Part shown: positions 1-9,007 of the stretch, in pieces | How positions within the stretch are numbered: position 1 is the first letter of the stretch | Layout: each line of letters starts with the position of its first letter | DNA from: Chryseobacterium sp. Bi04 | GTDB lineage: Bacteria > Bacteroidota > Bacteroidia > Flavobacteriales > Weeksellaceae | NCBI RefSeq assembly: GCF_918698085.1 | Contig: NZ_CAKKLP010000005.1 | Location: 1 to 64,000, forward strand | Length of the DNA: 64,000 nt | Direction: 5' to 3' | Program-made: the position numbers and the translations under genes | The notes under the pieces: generated by a model | Database searches by the model: none | What the model saw: the letters and a program-made list of their open reading frames with translations, nothing else | Told to the model about the DNA's origin: nothing

Positions 1-1099
1 CTTTAATAATTCTTGTAAGTTTTAATATTTCTGCTTCTGTATTGAAACTATGAAGGCATATTCTGATTCTCTCACTTCCTTCTTTTACCGTTGGACTGTA
101 TACGGCATAGGTTAAAAATCCTTCATCAGATAAAGTATTCTGTACCGTTTTCAGTTTTTGATTATCCGGAATTACAATAGCCTGAATCGGGCTGACTTCA
201 GAAGAAGGTGTCTTCAGTCCCTGTTTTCTGAAAATTGTAATATTCTCCTGAAGTTTTTTTGACAGCTCTTTCTTCTTTTCTAAAAATTCATAACCAGTTT
301 TGATACTCATCCATTGAAAATCCTGCGCTGAAGTGGTATACATAAACGGAGATGCAAAATTGATAAGATAAGATTTCACGGTTTCATTACAGAGAATTGC
401 GGCTCCGTGGGCTCCCAATGCTTTACCATACGTTACCACAGCTGCCAGCACCTGATTTTGTAACTGATACTTTTCAATCAATCCATTTCCAAAAACACCA
501 AAAGCATGCGCTTCATCTACCAGCAAATCTGCATGATATTGCTTAGCAAGAGCGGCAATCTCCCGGATGGGAGCACAATCTCCTTCCATAGAATAAAGGC
601 TTTCTATAGCGATATAACAATGCGTTTTCTGTTTCTTCAATAGGTTTTCCAAATCGTTCAGATCGTTATGCCGGAATTTTACTTTTCTGGCATTTGACAT
701 TCTGCAGGCATCATGGACGGAGCGATGGATTTGCTCATCTACAATCACCGTATCATGACGGCTGGGAAGTGTTGAGAACAGAGCAAGATTAGCATTATAC
801 CCTGATGGGAAAAGAAGTGCTGCAGGAAAATGATGCCTTTCTGCAATGCAGTTTTCTACAGAAGTTGCTATGCCGGTATTTCCACTGATTAATCTTGATC
901 CTGTACTGCCTGAAAGCAACTGAGGGTTATCATTGATATTTTGCAACAGTATTTTTTGAAATTCTGTATTTCTTGCCAATCCCAGATAATCATTAGAATA
1001 AAAATCAATTCCCTCAGGCTGAAGCGTTAATTTTCTTAGCCTCCCTTCTTCTTTTCTTGTATTGAGTGATTCCTGAAAACGATGAATACTGTTACGCAT
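1..1099 (-). CDS. bioF: 8-amino-7-oxononanoate synthase-like PLP enzyme (partial, 3' end outside window)
   Basis: The reading frame is open from an ATG at 1099 to the left edge, so the C-terminus is missing. The translation begins MRNSIHRFQE and shows the alpha-oxoamine synthase fold: an N-terminal YSNDYLGLA motif, the aspartate motif VDEAHAFGVFG, and the PLP lysine in TYGKALGAHGA. Enzymes of this family condense an acyl-CoA or acyl-ACP with an amino acid; BioF uses pimeloyl thioester and alanine in biotin synthesis. The start overlaps the stop of the upstream ferritin-like gene by 8 bp, so the two are probably translationally coupled. Other family members (KBL, serine palmitoyltransferase-like) are not fully excluded because the C-terminal part is not visible. 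Confidence 0.85.
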   Translation of the reverse strand, partial: MRNSIHRFQESLNTRKEEGRLRKLTLQPEGIDFYSNDYLGLARNTEFQKILLQNINDNPQLLSGSTGSRLISGNTGIATSVENCIAERHHFPAALLFPSGYNANLALFSTLPSRHDTVIVDEQIHRSVHDACRMSNARKVKFRHNDLNDLENLLKKQKTHCYIAIESLYSMEGDCAPIREIAALAKQYHADLLVDEAHAFGVFGNGLIEKYQLQNQVLAAVVTYGKALGAHGAAILCNETVKSYLINFASPFMYTTSAQDFQWMSIKTGYEFLEKKKELSKKLQENITIFRKQGLKTPSSEVSPIQAIVIPDNQKLKTVQNTLSDEGFLTYAVYSPTVKEGSERIRICLHSFNTEAEILKLTRIIK

Positions 1100-1715
1100 A
1101 ATCCAACTCTTCCACTTCTTTTGTAATCGCATTAATCCATTGATGATTCAGCTCTTTCTCAATGGTCAGTATATTTTCAGCATGTATTTTCCAGTCAACG
1201 GAAAATTCATTGAGCTGATTGATCATTTCTTCCAGGTGTCCTTCTTCTTCAAGAATAATAGATTTCACCATGATCCGGGAAGATTCCTGGGTAAGAATAT
1301 CCTGGTACACCGGGTACAATTCATCGGCCCGAACTTCAATAGCATAGGTTACAAAGAGGTAGGCTGCAAACCTGAGCTCTTCCTGGCTAAGCTGAAAAAC
1401 CTGCTGAAGATACCTGCAGGCTTTGATATCCAACGCATGAAGGTAGTGCCGGGTTGCCGTGGGAGCAAGAAGTTCTTTATTTTCGTAAGTTTTGCATAAT
1501 TCAGGATCAATCTTTCCGATTTGTTTCTTAAGATAATAAGCGTGACGGTGTTCTTCAGCGGCATGTTTAAGCTGAATAAGCGTTACTGAAACCGGATGTT
1601 CACATTTTGATATTTTTCTGGCTCCTGCATTCTCCATAAAGGAAAGTGTGTTCAGCCATTTGGCATGAGTGGTATGATCCTGTACCACCTTTTGTAATAA
1701 GTGCTGAAATTCCAT
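1092..1715 (-). CDS. ferritin-like di-iron helical protein of unknown function
   Basis: This 207-residue protein has no signal peptide or membrane segment and is predicted to be all-helical. It carries the ligand pattern of a ferritin-like di-iron four-helix bundle: Glu28, an ExxH at Glu55-His58, glutamates at 127 and 132, and a second ExxH at Glu157-His160. The pattern fits oxygenase or oxidase members as well as iron-binding ones, so substrate and reaction cannot be named. It overlaps the start of the BioF-type gene by 8 bp and is divergent from a MocR regulator 66 bp away. A minus-strand -7 element TACTTTTG lies at 1741-1734. A role coupled to the BioF-type reaction is inference from gene order. 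Confidence 0.6.
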   Translation of the reverse strand: MEFQHLLQKVVQDHTTHAKWLNTLSFMENAGARKISKCEHPVSVTLIQLKHAAEEHRHAYYLKKQIGKIDPELCKTYENKELLAPTATRHYLHALDIKACRYLQQVFQLSQEELRFAAYLFVTYAIEVRADELYPVYQDILTQESSRIMVKSIILEEEGHLEEMINQLNEFSVDWKIHAENILTIEKELNHQWINAITKEVEELDYA

Positions 1716-1781
1716 TGATTTTTATTTTGATGTCAAAAGTAGTATATTGCCGGATGGTCATATGGTGCCAGTTTTGATATT

Positions 1782-3269
1782 ATGGATAGTCCGGTTAGAA
1801 TTCCTTATGAAAGTTTTATAAAAATTGATAGAAAATCAGAAACATCTATCTATTTACAGATTGCTAATCAGCTGATCAATGCTATTCAAAGAGGCTTTTT
1901 ACCTTTTGGAACTAAACTACCGGGAACAAGAACTTTCAGTGAAATGCTGGAAATCCATAGAAATACAGCTGTGGCCGTCTATGATGAATTGTCTGCTCAG
2001 GGCTGGACGGAAAGTTTACCGAATAAAGGAACTTTTATTATTGGAAATGATCAGGAAAAACCGGCAAAAATGAATGATTTTAAATCCAATAATCTTCAAA
2101 ATTACCCACAAACAACAGGCTTTTCCTTCAAAGCCTCCAATATTTTAGATAATCCTTTTGAACATTCAGACTGTGGATATGTTTTTAATGATGGAGTGCC
2201 TGATATCAGACTGACCCAGATTGGGCAGCATTCCCGGTTTTACAGCTCTATCCTCAAACGTAAGTCTAATCAGAAAATCCAGGGACATTATAACCAGGAT
2301 GGGAGTGAGTTTTTTAAAGAACATTTATCCCGATATCTCAATTTATCCCGTGGATTGCCTATTTCTAAAAATAACCTCCTGATTACCCGCAGTACGGAAA
2401 TGAGTATTTATATTGTTTCCGAAATCCTTCTTTCTGCCGGAGATGTGGTGTTAGTGGGTGCTTTAAGTTATTTCTCCGTCAATATGATCTTTATGAAAGC
2501 CGGAGTTCAAATGGTTTCTATCCCCATAGACGAGGAAGGAATTATTGTTGAAAGTGTGAGAGAAGCCTGTAAAAAGCAAAAGATAAGAATGCTTTACCTC
2601 ACTCCACATCACCACTACCCTACAACAATGGCATTAAGTGCACAGCGAAGACTGGAGCTTCTGGAGCTGGCCAATGAGTATGGTTTTATTATTCTTGAAG
2701 ACGACTATGACTATGAATTCCATTATGATAAAAGCCCTATCCTTCCTCTGGCCAGTGCGGATACGAACGGAATGGTTATTTATATTGGTTCATTTGGAAA
2801 ATCTTTAGCTCCGGGATTCAGAACCGGATTTATTGTGGCTCCGGAAAATCTGATGATAGAAATGCGTAAATACCTCGGTATTATTGACCGCCAGGGTGAT
2901 ATTCTAATGGAAAGAGCTTTGGGAGAAATGATTGAAGAAGGGGAAATTAACCGGTATCTGAAAAAATCTTTGAAAGTATATCAGGAAAGACGGGATTATT
3001 TCAGTGTTTTATTGAATGAGCATCTAAAAGAATATATCCATTTCCAAAAGCCTTCGGGAGGTCTGGCTATCTGGCTGGAGTGGAATATTCCTATCAACCT
3101 TATGCAGCTTAGCAGAAATTGTGCTCAGAATGATCTGTTTATTCCTAAAACATTATTATATCAGAATAAACATCTTACAGCAATGAGATTAGGCTTCGGA
3201 GACCTCAATGCCGAAGAGATGGAAAAAAGTGTTGAAATTTTTTCTAAGACAGTAAAGCTGCTGATTTGA
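1782..3269 (+). CDS. MocR/PdxR-type regulator (GntR HTH plus aminotransferase-like domain)
   Basis: The 495-residue protein has an N-terminal GntR winged helix (about residues 15-85, with the typical SIYLQIANQLINAI start of helix 1) and a long fold-type I aminotransferase-like domain. The PLP-binding lysine is visible in YIGSFGKSLAPGFR and the aspartate motif in LEDDYDYEFHYD. MocR proteins sense PLP or amino-acid aldimines and usually act on a divergent neighbour. Here that is the ferritin-like/BioF pair, 66 bp away. The spacer contains two ATGGT repeats (near 1755 and 1763) that could be part of a direct-repeat operator. A related MocR protein occurs at 59866. Confidence 0.88.
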   Translation: MDSPVRIPYESFIKIDRKSETSIYLQIANQLINAIQRGFLPFGTKLPGTRTFSEMLEIHRNTAVAVYDELSAQGWTESLPNKGTFIIGNDQEKPAKMNDFKSNNLQNYPQTTGFSFKASNILDNPFEHSDCGYVFNDGVPDIRLTQIGQHSRFYSSILKRKSNQKIQGHYNQDGSEFFKEHLSRYLNLSRGLPISKNNLLITRSTEMSIYIVSEILLSAGDVVLVGALSYFSVNMIFMKAGVQMVSIPIDEEGIIVESVREACKKQKIRMLYLTPHHHYPTTMALSAQRRLELLELANEYGFIILEDDYDYEFHYDKSPILPLASADTNGMVIYIGSFGKSLAPGFRTGFIVAPENLMIEMRKYLGIIDRQGDILMERALGEMIEEGEINRYLKKSLKVYQERRDYFSVLLNEHLKEYIHFQKPSGGLAIWLEWNIPINLMQLSRNCAQNDLFIPKTLLYQNKHLTAMRLGFGDLNAEEMEKSVEIFSKTVKLLI

Positions 3270-3746
3270 TATAGGGAAAATTAAAAAATCTGCGTGATTT
3301 GCTCAAGCTGCGAGAGAAATAAATCTGTTTTTCTTAATTTTTAACGCAAAGAATAATTTCTGACTATGATTTTTGAAGTAAGCAAAGTAGTGATCGACAA
3401 GTTGATATGATTAAGGTTTCGTGTGATTTATCCTGTATTTTTAATTAAAATGTCTTGCAGATTAAACGGATTTAGCAGATTAAAGGGCATTAAAAAATCT
3501 GTGTGATCTCCTCAATCTGCGGGAGAAATAAATCTGTTTTCTTAATTCTTTAACGCAAAGAATAATTTCTGACTATGATTTTTGAAGTAAGCAAAGTAGT
3601 GATCAACAGGTTGATCTGATTAAGGTTCCGCGTGATTCACCCAGTTATTTTTAATTGAAATACCTCGCGGATTGAGTAGATGAAGAGGATTAAAATCTAT
3701 GGGAGAAAAAGCAAAAGCCCCTAAAATATAGAGGCTTATTGAAAAT
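3270..3746. repeat. intergenic tandem repeat, two 209-bp units
   Basis: This 477-bp gene-free stretch consists mainly of two tandem copies with a 209-bp period. Unit 1 is about 3281-3489 and unit 2 about 3490-3697. The central 50 bp, with TGACTATGATTTTTGAAGTA at 3361 and again at 3570, is nearly identical; the ends are more diverged. No plausible coding frame runs through it. Each unit contains AATCTGYG and GGGAGAAAT-like words that recur in other hairpins of this window (54293, 58289), suggesting a genome-wide intergenic repeat family. The function is unknown. Confidence 0.75.
3715..3737 (-). terminator. likely intrinsic terminator of the siderophore operon
   Basis: Imperfect hairpin with arms AAGCCCCT and AGAGGCTT, 9 bp downstream of the PepSY gene stop when read on the minus strand. 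It is followed on that strand by TTTTGCTTTTTC. Confidence 0.55.
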
Positions 3747-4934
3747 TTAATGATGGGATGGAAATACCACCTTATTTTTTTTATGCTTTGGTTTTTTCTT
3801 TTTCCTGTTTAAATAGATGATAAAACCTGTAATAGGGAGTGATGCAGCAATGATCCCTGCTAAAAAATAAATAATTCTGCTGGTCATTCCAAAGATACTT
3901 CCGGTATGCAGGTCGTAATTTCTTTCTCTTAATGCAGTTCCATATCCAATATTTTTGTCTTTATACGATTGCTGTTTTACCATCTCACCCGAATACTGGT
4001 CAAAATTATACTGATCATTCCGGTAGAGCCTGTTGTCATAGGTAAGCTCAGCATAATAAGTTCCTTCCTCCGTTCTTGGAAAATTAATAAGGGCAGATTC
4101 TTTATCGGTAAGACCTTTTTCCATTTTGTTTCCAATCCTATCCAAAATGTTTTTTTGATCCGAAAATTCTTCTGCCGGTATTTTACTTTTGGCCTTCTGT
4201 TCCGTAGGTACGCTTCCATTTAATGTCTTTTTCATCCATTTATCTACATCTTCAAAACTCCAGATCATGGCAGAATAAGAAATGATCAACAAAGGAATTA
4301 CAGCATAAAATCCCAATACATTGTGAACGTCATAATTGATTCTTTTCCAGTTGGCGGAAGTTTTAATAAAGAACATCCCTTTCAACATGCTCTTGCTCAT
4401 CTTTCTCGGATACCATATCACTAATCCCGAGAATAAAATGATGGTCATGATGAGAGTGGAATATCCTGTGATGGTTTTTCCTATCTTCTCTCCCAACAAA
4501 AGCCTTCGGTGAAGGTCCAGCACAATTTCAAAAAAGTCTTTTTTAGCATCTTCTACGGCCTGTACTTTTCCAGTGTAAGGATCCATATAAACCCGATAAT
4601 AATAAAGATAGGTTCCCCAATACGTTAAAGCATCATTATCCATTTTTAAGGTACGGAAAACATAGGTTTGTGAAGGGTCAGAAGACATGACCACTCTTTT
4701 AATTTTCAACCCTTCCGGAAGGGCTTTTTCAGCTTTTGAGGAAAGCTCGGATAGAGGTAGTTTTTTCTTTCCTATAACCTCAACAAAATATCTTTCCGGA
4801 TGTACCCATTGTTTTAATTCTTTTTCGAAGGCGAGAATACATCCCGTAGCTGCCATTATGACAACTATAAGCCCGGACATTAGTCCGAGCCATAGATGTA
4901 ACTGATAGGCGATTTTTCTAAATTTAAGCTTCAT
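3747..4934 (-). CDS. PepSY-associated TM helix protein
   Basis: The 395-residue membrane protein has a TM helix near residues 14-36, a periplasmic PepSY-type region, further TM segments near 155-175 and 200-225, and a last one near 355-378 followed by a lysine-rich tail. This is the PepSY_TM architecture often found beside TonB siderophore receptors. Some family members act as inner-membrane ferric-siderophore reductases. It starts 2 bp after the TonB receptor stop and is the last gene of the siderophore operon. A role in iron release or uptake energetics is inferred from that position; no haem or flavin site can be proven by eye. Confidence 0.82.
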   Translation of the reverse strand: MKLKFRKIAYQLHLWLGLMSGLIVVIMAATGCILAFEKELKQWVHPERYFVEVIGKKKLPLSELSSKAEKALPEGLKIKRVVMSSDPSQTYVFRTLKMDNDALTYWGTYLYYYRVYMDPYTGKVQAVEDAKKDFFEIVLDLHRRLLLGEKIGKTITGYSTLIMTIILFSGLVIWYPRKMSKSMLKGMFFIKTSANWKRINYDVHNVLGFYAVIPLLIISYSAMIWSFEDVDKWMKKTLNGSVPTEQKAKSKIPAEEFSDQKNILDRIGNKMEKGLTDKESALINFPRTEEGTYYAELTYDNRLYRNDQYNFDQYSGEMVKQQSYKDKNIGYGTALRERNYDLHTGSIFGMTSRIIYFLAGIIAASLPITGFIIYLNRKKKKPKHKKNKVVFPSHH

Positions 4935-4936
4935 TA

Positions 4937-7381
4937 TTAAAATTTAAGGCTTACCTCAGCGACAAAGTTACGGGGCATTTGAGCGACTACCACTCCCTGC
5001 CCTGCAAAATACTGCGCATTGCCTAAATTATTCATTTTAAATCCTACTCTGTATTTTTCTTTTTCAAGGGAAATAGAGGCATTAATCAGCGTATATGCAG
5101 GAAACGCAAACTGTCCGGTAGTGGTTTTGTTTCCGGTAATCTGTTTACCTACACGGTTGACCCCAAAACCTACTCCCAGTCCCTGAAGTCCTTTAATAGG
5201 AATGATATAACTGATCCATGAATTAAATACATTAGCAGGACCTGCCGATTCCGGACGGCGTCCTTCTACAGCAGCATCCGCTTTCTCCATTCTACTGTGG
5301 TTGTATGAATATCCTGCGATAATATTCAATCCCTGAACAGGATTCATGATCGTTTCTATTTCAATCCCTTTACTTCTTTGCTGTCCATCCTGAACAACAA
5401 TAGCGTATTCTTTTCCATCACGGATAACTCCGGTTCCGCGCTGTATATTATCCACCAATATATCATAATATCCCACGGTAAAGTTGAATTTGTTTCTCCA
5501 AAGATTTCCTTTTACTCCCACTTCCCACTGATTGGCAGTCTGCGGTTTCATATCTCCGCTATAGTCCTGTAATTGCTGTACTACAGGTGCGGTATAGCTA
5601 AAACCATTCATATAATTGGCATAAGCTGACAAACGGTCTTTCACCACCTGATAGACTAATCCTACTTTTGGAGACCACGCTGTTTGTTTAAACTCACCAG
5701 CACGCACATTGCTGTTCAGGTTAAGCTGTCCTTTGCTTTCATAATGATCCAGACGTAAGCTTAGTAAAGTAATCAAGCGGTCAGTAATATAGGTTACATT
5801 GGAAACATAGGCTCCATATAGATTAGCTGAAGATGTATTCCTTACCAACGGTGCTTTTTTAGCATCAATAGCAGCTTGGGTAGCAGCCTGTATTTTCTGA
5901 AGAGCCAGATCTTTGGAAATATTTCCGTAACCACTTGTTAAGTTTTGCCCATCAACATAATCAAATACAACAATCGGTGAATGGTTGTTATTGATAGACT
6001 GATTGAAATAATCTAATCCGATCAATACCTTATTTTTGATTTTTCCAATATTGAATTCTCCATTAAAGTTTTGCTGAACACTGGTGGAAGAAGCTTCGGA
6101 GTTCTGCCATTGTACATTACGCTCCAGCATGGCATCACTGGTAGTTCCTCTGATAAACTGATACTGATAGAGTCCTTCCGTTTTTCTGAAGTTTCGGGAA
6201 AGTGACGTTTGTGAGCTCCAGCTATCTGATATTTTATAATTAGCCTCAGCTTTTACATTGATTGACGGAGCTTTCAGGGTCATATCATTGTTGGAATACG
6301 ATCTTTTCCAGTCGAAACCAAGTTCATCCGGTGTATGGGCAAAAAATGCTCTCGTTCTGGGAAGAAAAATAATAGGGGTATTGGTTCCCTCATAATTATA
6401 AATCTGGGCTCCTAAGCTGAACTTCAGCCTGTCATTTACCTGATAGCTTAAGGTAGGGGCCACAAAAAATGATTTTCTGAATTCAGAATCTCTGAAACCA
6501 TTCTGATACTGGTAGGCCGCATTCAGACGGAATAATGTTTTCCTGGAGTCAGTAATGGGACCGTATACATCAGCCGTTATACGGTTCAGGTTATAGCTTC
6601 CCATAAGGTAGGATACTTCTCCACCAAAGTAATCTTTAGGTTTTTTCGTTACCGCATTTATGAGTCCTCCAAAGGAGGTTACAGCACCTCCATATAAAGT
6701 TCCTGCCGGTCCTTTAATAACTTCTAAACGTTCAATATCAGCAGGATCAATCTCTCCATTAGTAGTTGCAGGAAGACCGTCTACCATGGATACTTTTGTA
6801 GGGAATCCTCTAAGGCTGTAGTAGAAACTTCCGTCCCCGGACCCTCTTCCCGGACTCCCCTGCATTTTTACCATCCCCGGCACATTTTTTAAAACTTCTG
6901 AAATATCATAAGTAATCTGCTCCTTCAGTAATTGCTGGTTGATACTCGTATAAGCCTGCGGATTTTCTAAATTCCTTAAAGGCATTTTAGAAACGGAAGT
7001 ACTGTCTTTATCCAGGAATTTGTTTCTGCTGAAAGCATACACGGTGATTCCTTCAATAACATTGTTTTCTGTTGTTGTATAAATAGGTGGAATCTCATAG
7101 ACATCTTTCTCAATGCGGATGGTCTCGCGCATCAGTTCGATATCATTTAAAACCACCTGAAGAGTATATTCCCCAGGTGGCACATTATCAAAATAATATT
7201 CTCCTAAATTGTTTGTTTTTGATTGATATGAAGTATTGACTATTCTTAAAAGTGCATTTTTTACCGGCACTTTCTCAGACAGCATGACCTTGCCGTTTAC
7301 CCTTTCATTTTGCTGAGCATCAATAAAATGAGGAAGTAAGGCAAAAGCTAATAGTAATATAGGGGTTTTAAATGTTTTCAT
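4937..7381 (-). CDS. TonB-dependent siderophore receptor
   Basis: The 814-residue precursor has a Sec signal peptide ending near residue 22 (FIDAQQ), then a carboxypeptidase-regulatory-like beta domain (about 25-110) common in Bacteroidota receptors. A plug domain follows (about 135-245, with GMVKMQGSPGRGSGDG and ERLEVIKGPAGTLYGG), then a 22-strand barrel ending in an aromatic-terminated strand (VAEVSLKF). It resembles the FhuA/FpvA/FoxA type that imports ferric hydroxamates. The start overlaps the end of the AMP-ligase gene by 14 bp, so it is co-translated with the biosynthetic genes. The cognate ligand is inferred to be the siderophore made here; a xenosiderophore is possible. Confidence 0.93.
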   Translation of the reverse strand: MKTFKTPILLLAFALLPHFIDAQQNERVNGKVMLSEKVPVKNALLRIVNTSYQSKTNNLGEYYFDNVPPGEYTLQVVLNDIELMRETIRIEKDVYEIPPIYTTTENNVIEGITVYAFSRNKFLDKDSTSVSKMPLRNLENPQAYTSINQQLLKEQITYDISEVLKNVPGMVKMQGSPGRGSGDGSFYYSLRGFPTKVSMVDGLPATTNGEIDPADIERLEVIKGPAGTLYGGAVTSFGGLINAVTKKPKDYFGGEVSYLMGSYNLNRITADVYGPITDSRKTLFRLNAAYQYQNGFRDSEFRKSFFVAPTLSYQVNDRLKFSLGAQIYNYEGTNTPIIFLPRTRAFFAHTPDELGFDWKRSYSNNDMTLKAPSINVKAEANYKISDSWSSQTSLSRNFRKTEGLYQYQFIRGTTSDAMLERNVQWQNSEASSTSVQQNFNGEFNIGKIKNKVLIGLDYFNQSINNNHSPIVVFDYVDGQNLTSGYGNISKDLALQKIQAATQAAIDAKKAPLVRNTSSANLYGAYVSNVTYITDRLITLLSLRLDHYESKGQLNLNSNVRAGEFKQTAWSPKVGLVYQVVKDRLSAYANYMNGFSYTAPVVQQLQDYSGDMKPQTANQWEVGVKGNLWRNKFNFTVGYYDILVDNIQRGTGVIRDGKEYAIVVQDGQQRSKGIEIETIMNPVQGLNIIAGYSYNHSRMEKADAAVEGRRPESAGPANVFNSWISYIIPIKGLQGLGVGFGVNRVGKQITGNKTTTGQFAFPAYTLINASISLEKEKYRVGFKMNNLGNAQYFAGQGVVVAQMPRNFVAEVSLKF

Positions 7382-8756
7382 GCTGTAAGTTTTGTAACAG
7401 TGGATAGTTTATTTTACCGTTTTGTGATAATGGAAATGACTCTATGTGTTCGGTGTGGACGTATTGAGGGTTAATGCGCAGTTTATTTTTAATAATTTCA
7501 GTGATGACCTGGGGATCAATCTCCTGATTGTCATACAGCACAATGATTTTTTTGTCATTGGAATTCAGGCATATAAACGTATTTCCTTCCAGCTCATTTT
7601 TAAGAATAAATTCTACCTCATCCAGATTAAGGCGTATTCCGAAAAGCTTCATGATACGTTTTATTCTTCCTGTGATAGAGTAAATTCCGTTGTCTTCTTT
7701 TTTTGCAGTATCTCCTGTACGCAGTACTGCAGGCTGTTCGTAAGAAGTGAGGTCCTGAAGGGTATGGGCGTAGCCTCCAAAAATACTGGCATGTGAGAAC
7801 AGCAATTCATCGGTATCAGGATCTATGCTGAAATTCCCTCCATATACAGGAGTACCAATAGAAGTTTCTTCTTCTAAGAGTCCATCTGTAGTAAGATAAG
7901 CCATTCTTCCACCAGCTTCCGTCTGACCATACTGTGCAAAGAATTGTTTTTCAAATTCAAGACAGTAAGCAAAGATGGTTTTTCTCAGCTCACCATTGAT
8001 TACCCCTCCCGTATGCGTAAGGTATCGTAAACTCTGGCTGTTTTTTCTGAAGAAGCCTATCCTGTTAAGATTCTCGTATAAAAATGGAACTCCTCCTAAA
8101 GTACTGTATCCATATTCCTCCATTTCATCCCAGAATGCCTTTTGCATAATATCTTTATCCGTACATACCATTCTTCCGGCACGCATACAGTTGGTTGTAA
8201 AAATAGAAAAGCCATATACAAAATTGATGGGTACATTCAATGGTACCACATCAGATTCCAGGATAGGCATGTACTGAAGAATGCTTATCGCATTCTGATA
8301 CAGGTTTTCATCAGATAGCTTAACGAGTTTGGGAATTCCCGTAGTTCCTGAAGTACTTAAAAGAAGCTTAATTTCCGGATGGATCGTAATCTCACTTTTG
8401 TAATCATCTTTCATAAAGATTTTTACAGTATCAGAGAATGCTCTGATACTGTATCCTTCTACCTCATCTCTGGATGGATCAAAGATATATTTCGGACGGT
8501 ATTCTGCCTCCATCCGGTCTTTGAATTCCGAATGCAGTTTCTGTCCCAATAAAGCAATCGTATGGGCTGTTCCGTAAAAATTGAGAAGAACCTCAATACT
8601 GGAGAGCTGATTGTCATTGTACAAAAAGATCAATCCTTTTTCTACAGGATTCAAGCCTAAAGACCGATACAGCATTCCAACCGGTATGGTAGTACCGGTG
8701 GAAGCATCTGTAAACAACAGGTTCTTGTTGGCAATTACATTTTCTAAAATTTTCAT
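7368..8756 (-). CDS. AMP-dependent acyl ligase of the siderophore locus
   Basis: This 462-residue ANL-superfamily adenylating enzyme has the P-loop motif LLLSTSGTTGIPKLVKLS (about residue 130), the GQTEAGGRM motif, the TGD motif with GIYSITGRIKRIMKLFG at the hinge, and the C-terminal catalytic lysine in SQNGKINYP. It is shorter than typical acyl-CoA synthetases. It lies 4 bp downstream of a one-domain acyl carrier protein, so it most likely loads a carboxylic acid onto that protein. The acid cannot be read from the sequence. Such a ligase/ACP pair is not part of the minimal desferrioxamine-type NIS pathway. Confidence 0.85.
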   Translation of the reverse strand: MKILENVIANKNLLFTDASTGTTIPVGMLYRSLGLNPVEKGLIFLYNDNQLSSIEVLLNFYGTAHTIALLGQKLHSEFKDRMEAEYRPKYIFDPSRDEVEGYSIRAFSDTVKIFMKDDYKSEITIHPEIKLLLSTSGTTGIPKLVKLSDENLYQNAISILQYMPILESDVVPLNVPINFVYGFSIFTTNCMRAGRMVCTDKDIMQKAFWDEMEEYGYSTLGGVPFLYENLNRIGFFRKNSQSLRYLTHTGGVINGELRKTIFAYCLEFEKQFFAQYGQTEAGGRMAYLTTDGLLEEETSIGTPVYGGNFSIDPDTDELLFSHASIFGGYAHTLQDLTSYEQPAVLRTGDTAKKEDNGIYSITGRIKRIMKLFGIRLNLDEVEFILKNELEGNTFICLNSNDKKIIVLYDNQEIDPQVITEIIKNKLRINPQYVHTEHIESFPLSQNGKINYPLLQNLQHENI

Positions 8757-8760
8757 ATAC

Positions 8761-9006
8761 TTAGTTTTCTACGAATACATCGTATTTTTTCATTTTTTCA
8801 CGGATCTTTCCGACGTTACCCATCTCCAGGATATCATTAAAATCAAACTTGATCTGATAAAACTGTTCCAGCGCTTCTACAATAAGCAGGTGGGACATAG
8901 AATCCCATTCCGGAATTTCCTGATAGGTAAGATTTTCATCTACCAATTCTTTTTTTATAGCAATTGCAGAGGCAATTATTTCATAAAACTCTTCTGTTGT
9001 GTTCAT
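8761..9006 (-). CDS. acyl carrier protein
   Basis: An 81-residue acidic four-helix carrier protein. The phosphopantetheine attachment serine is Ser36 in EWDSMSHLLIVEAL, followed by an acidic helix II and III. It is stand-alone and sits between the AMP ligase (4 bp downstream) and the MATE exporter (1 bp upstream) in the siderophore operon. It is therefore probably the carrier of the acyl group used in siderophore assembly, not the fatty-acid synthase ACP. No phosphopantetheinyl transferase gene is in the window. Confidence 0.88.
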   Translation of the reverse strand: MNTTEEFYEIIASAIAIKKELVDENLTYQEIPEWDSMSHLLIVEALEQFYQIKFDFNDILEMGNVGKIREKMKKYDVFVEN

Positions 9007-9007
9007 T

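Noticed and set aside
4687..4905. Open frames antisense to the siderophore and repair genes
   Set aside because: They lie entirely opposite well-supported genes, have no family features and are expected by chance.
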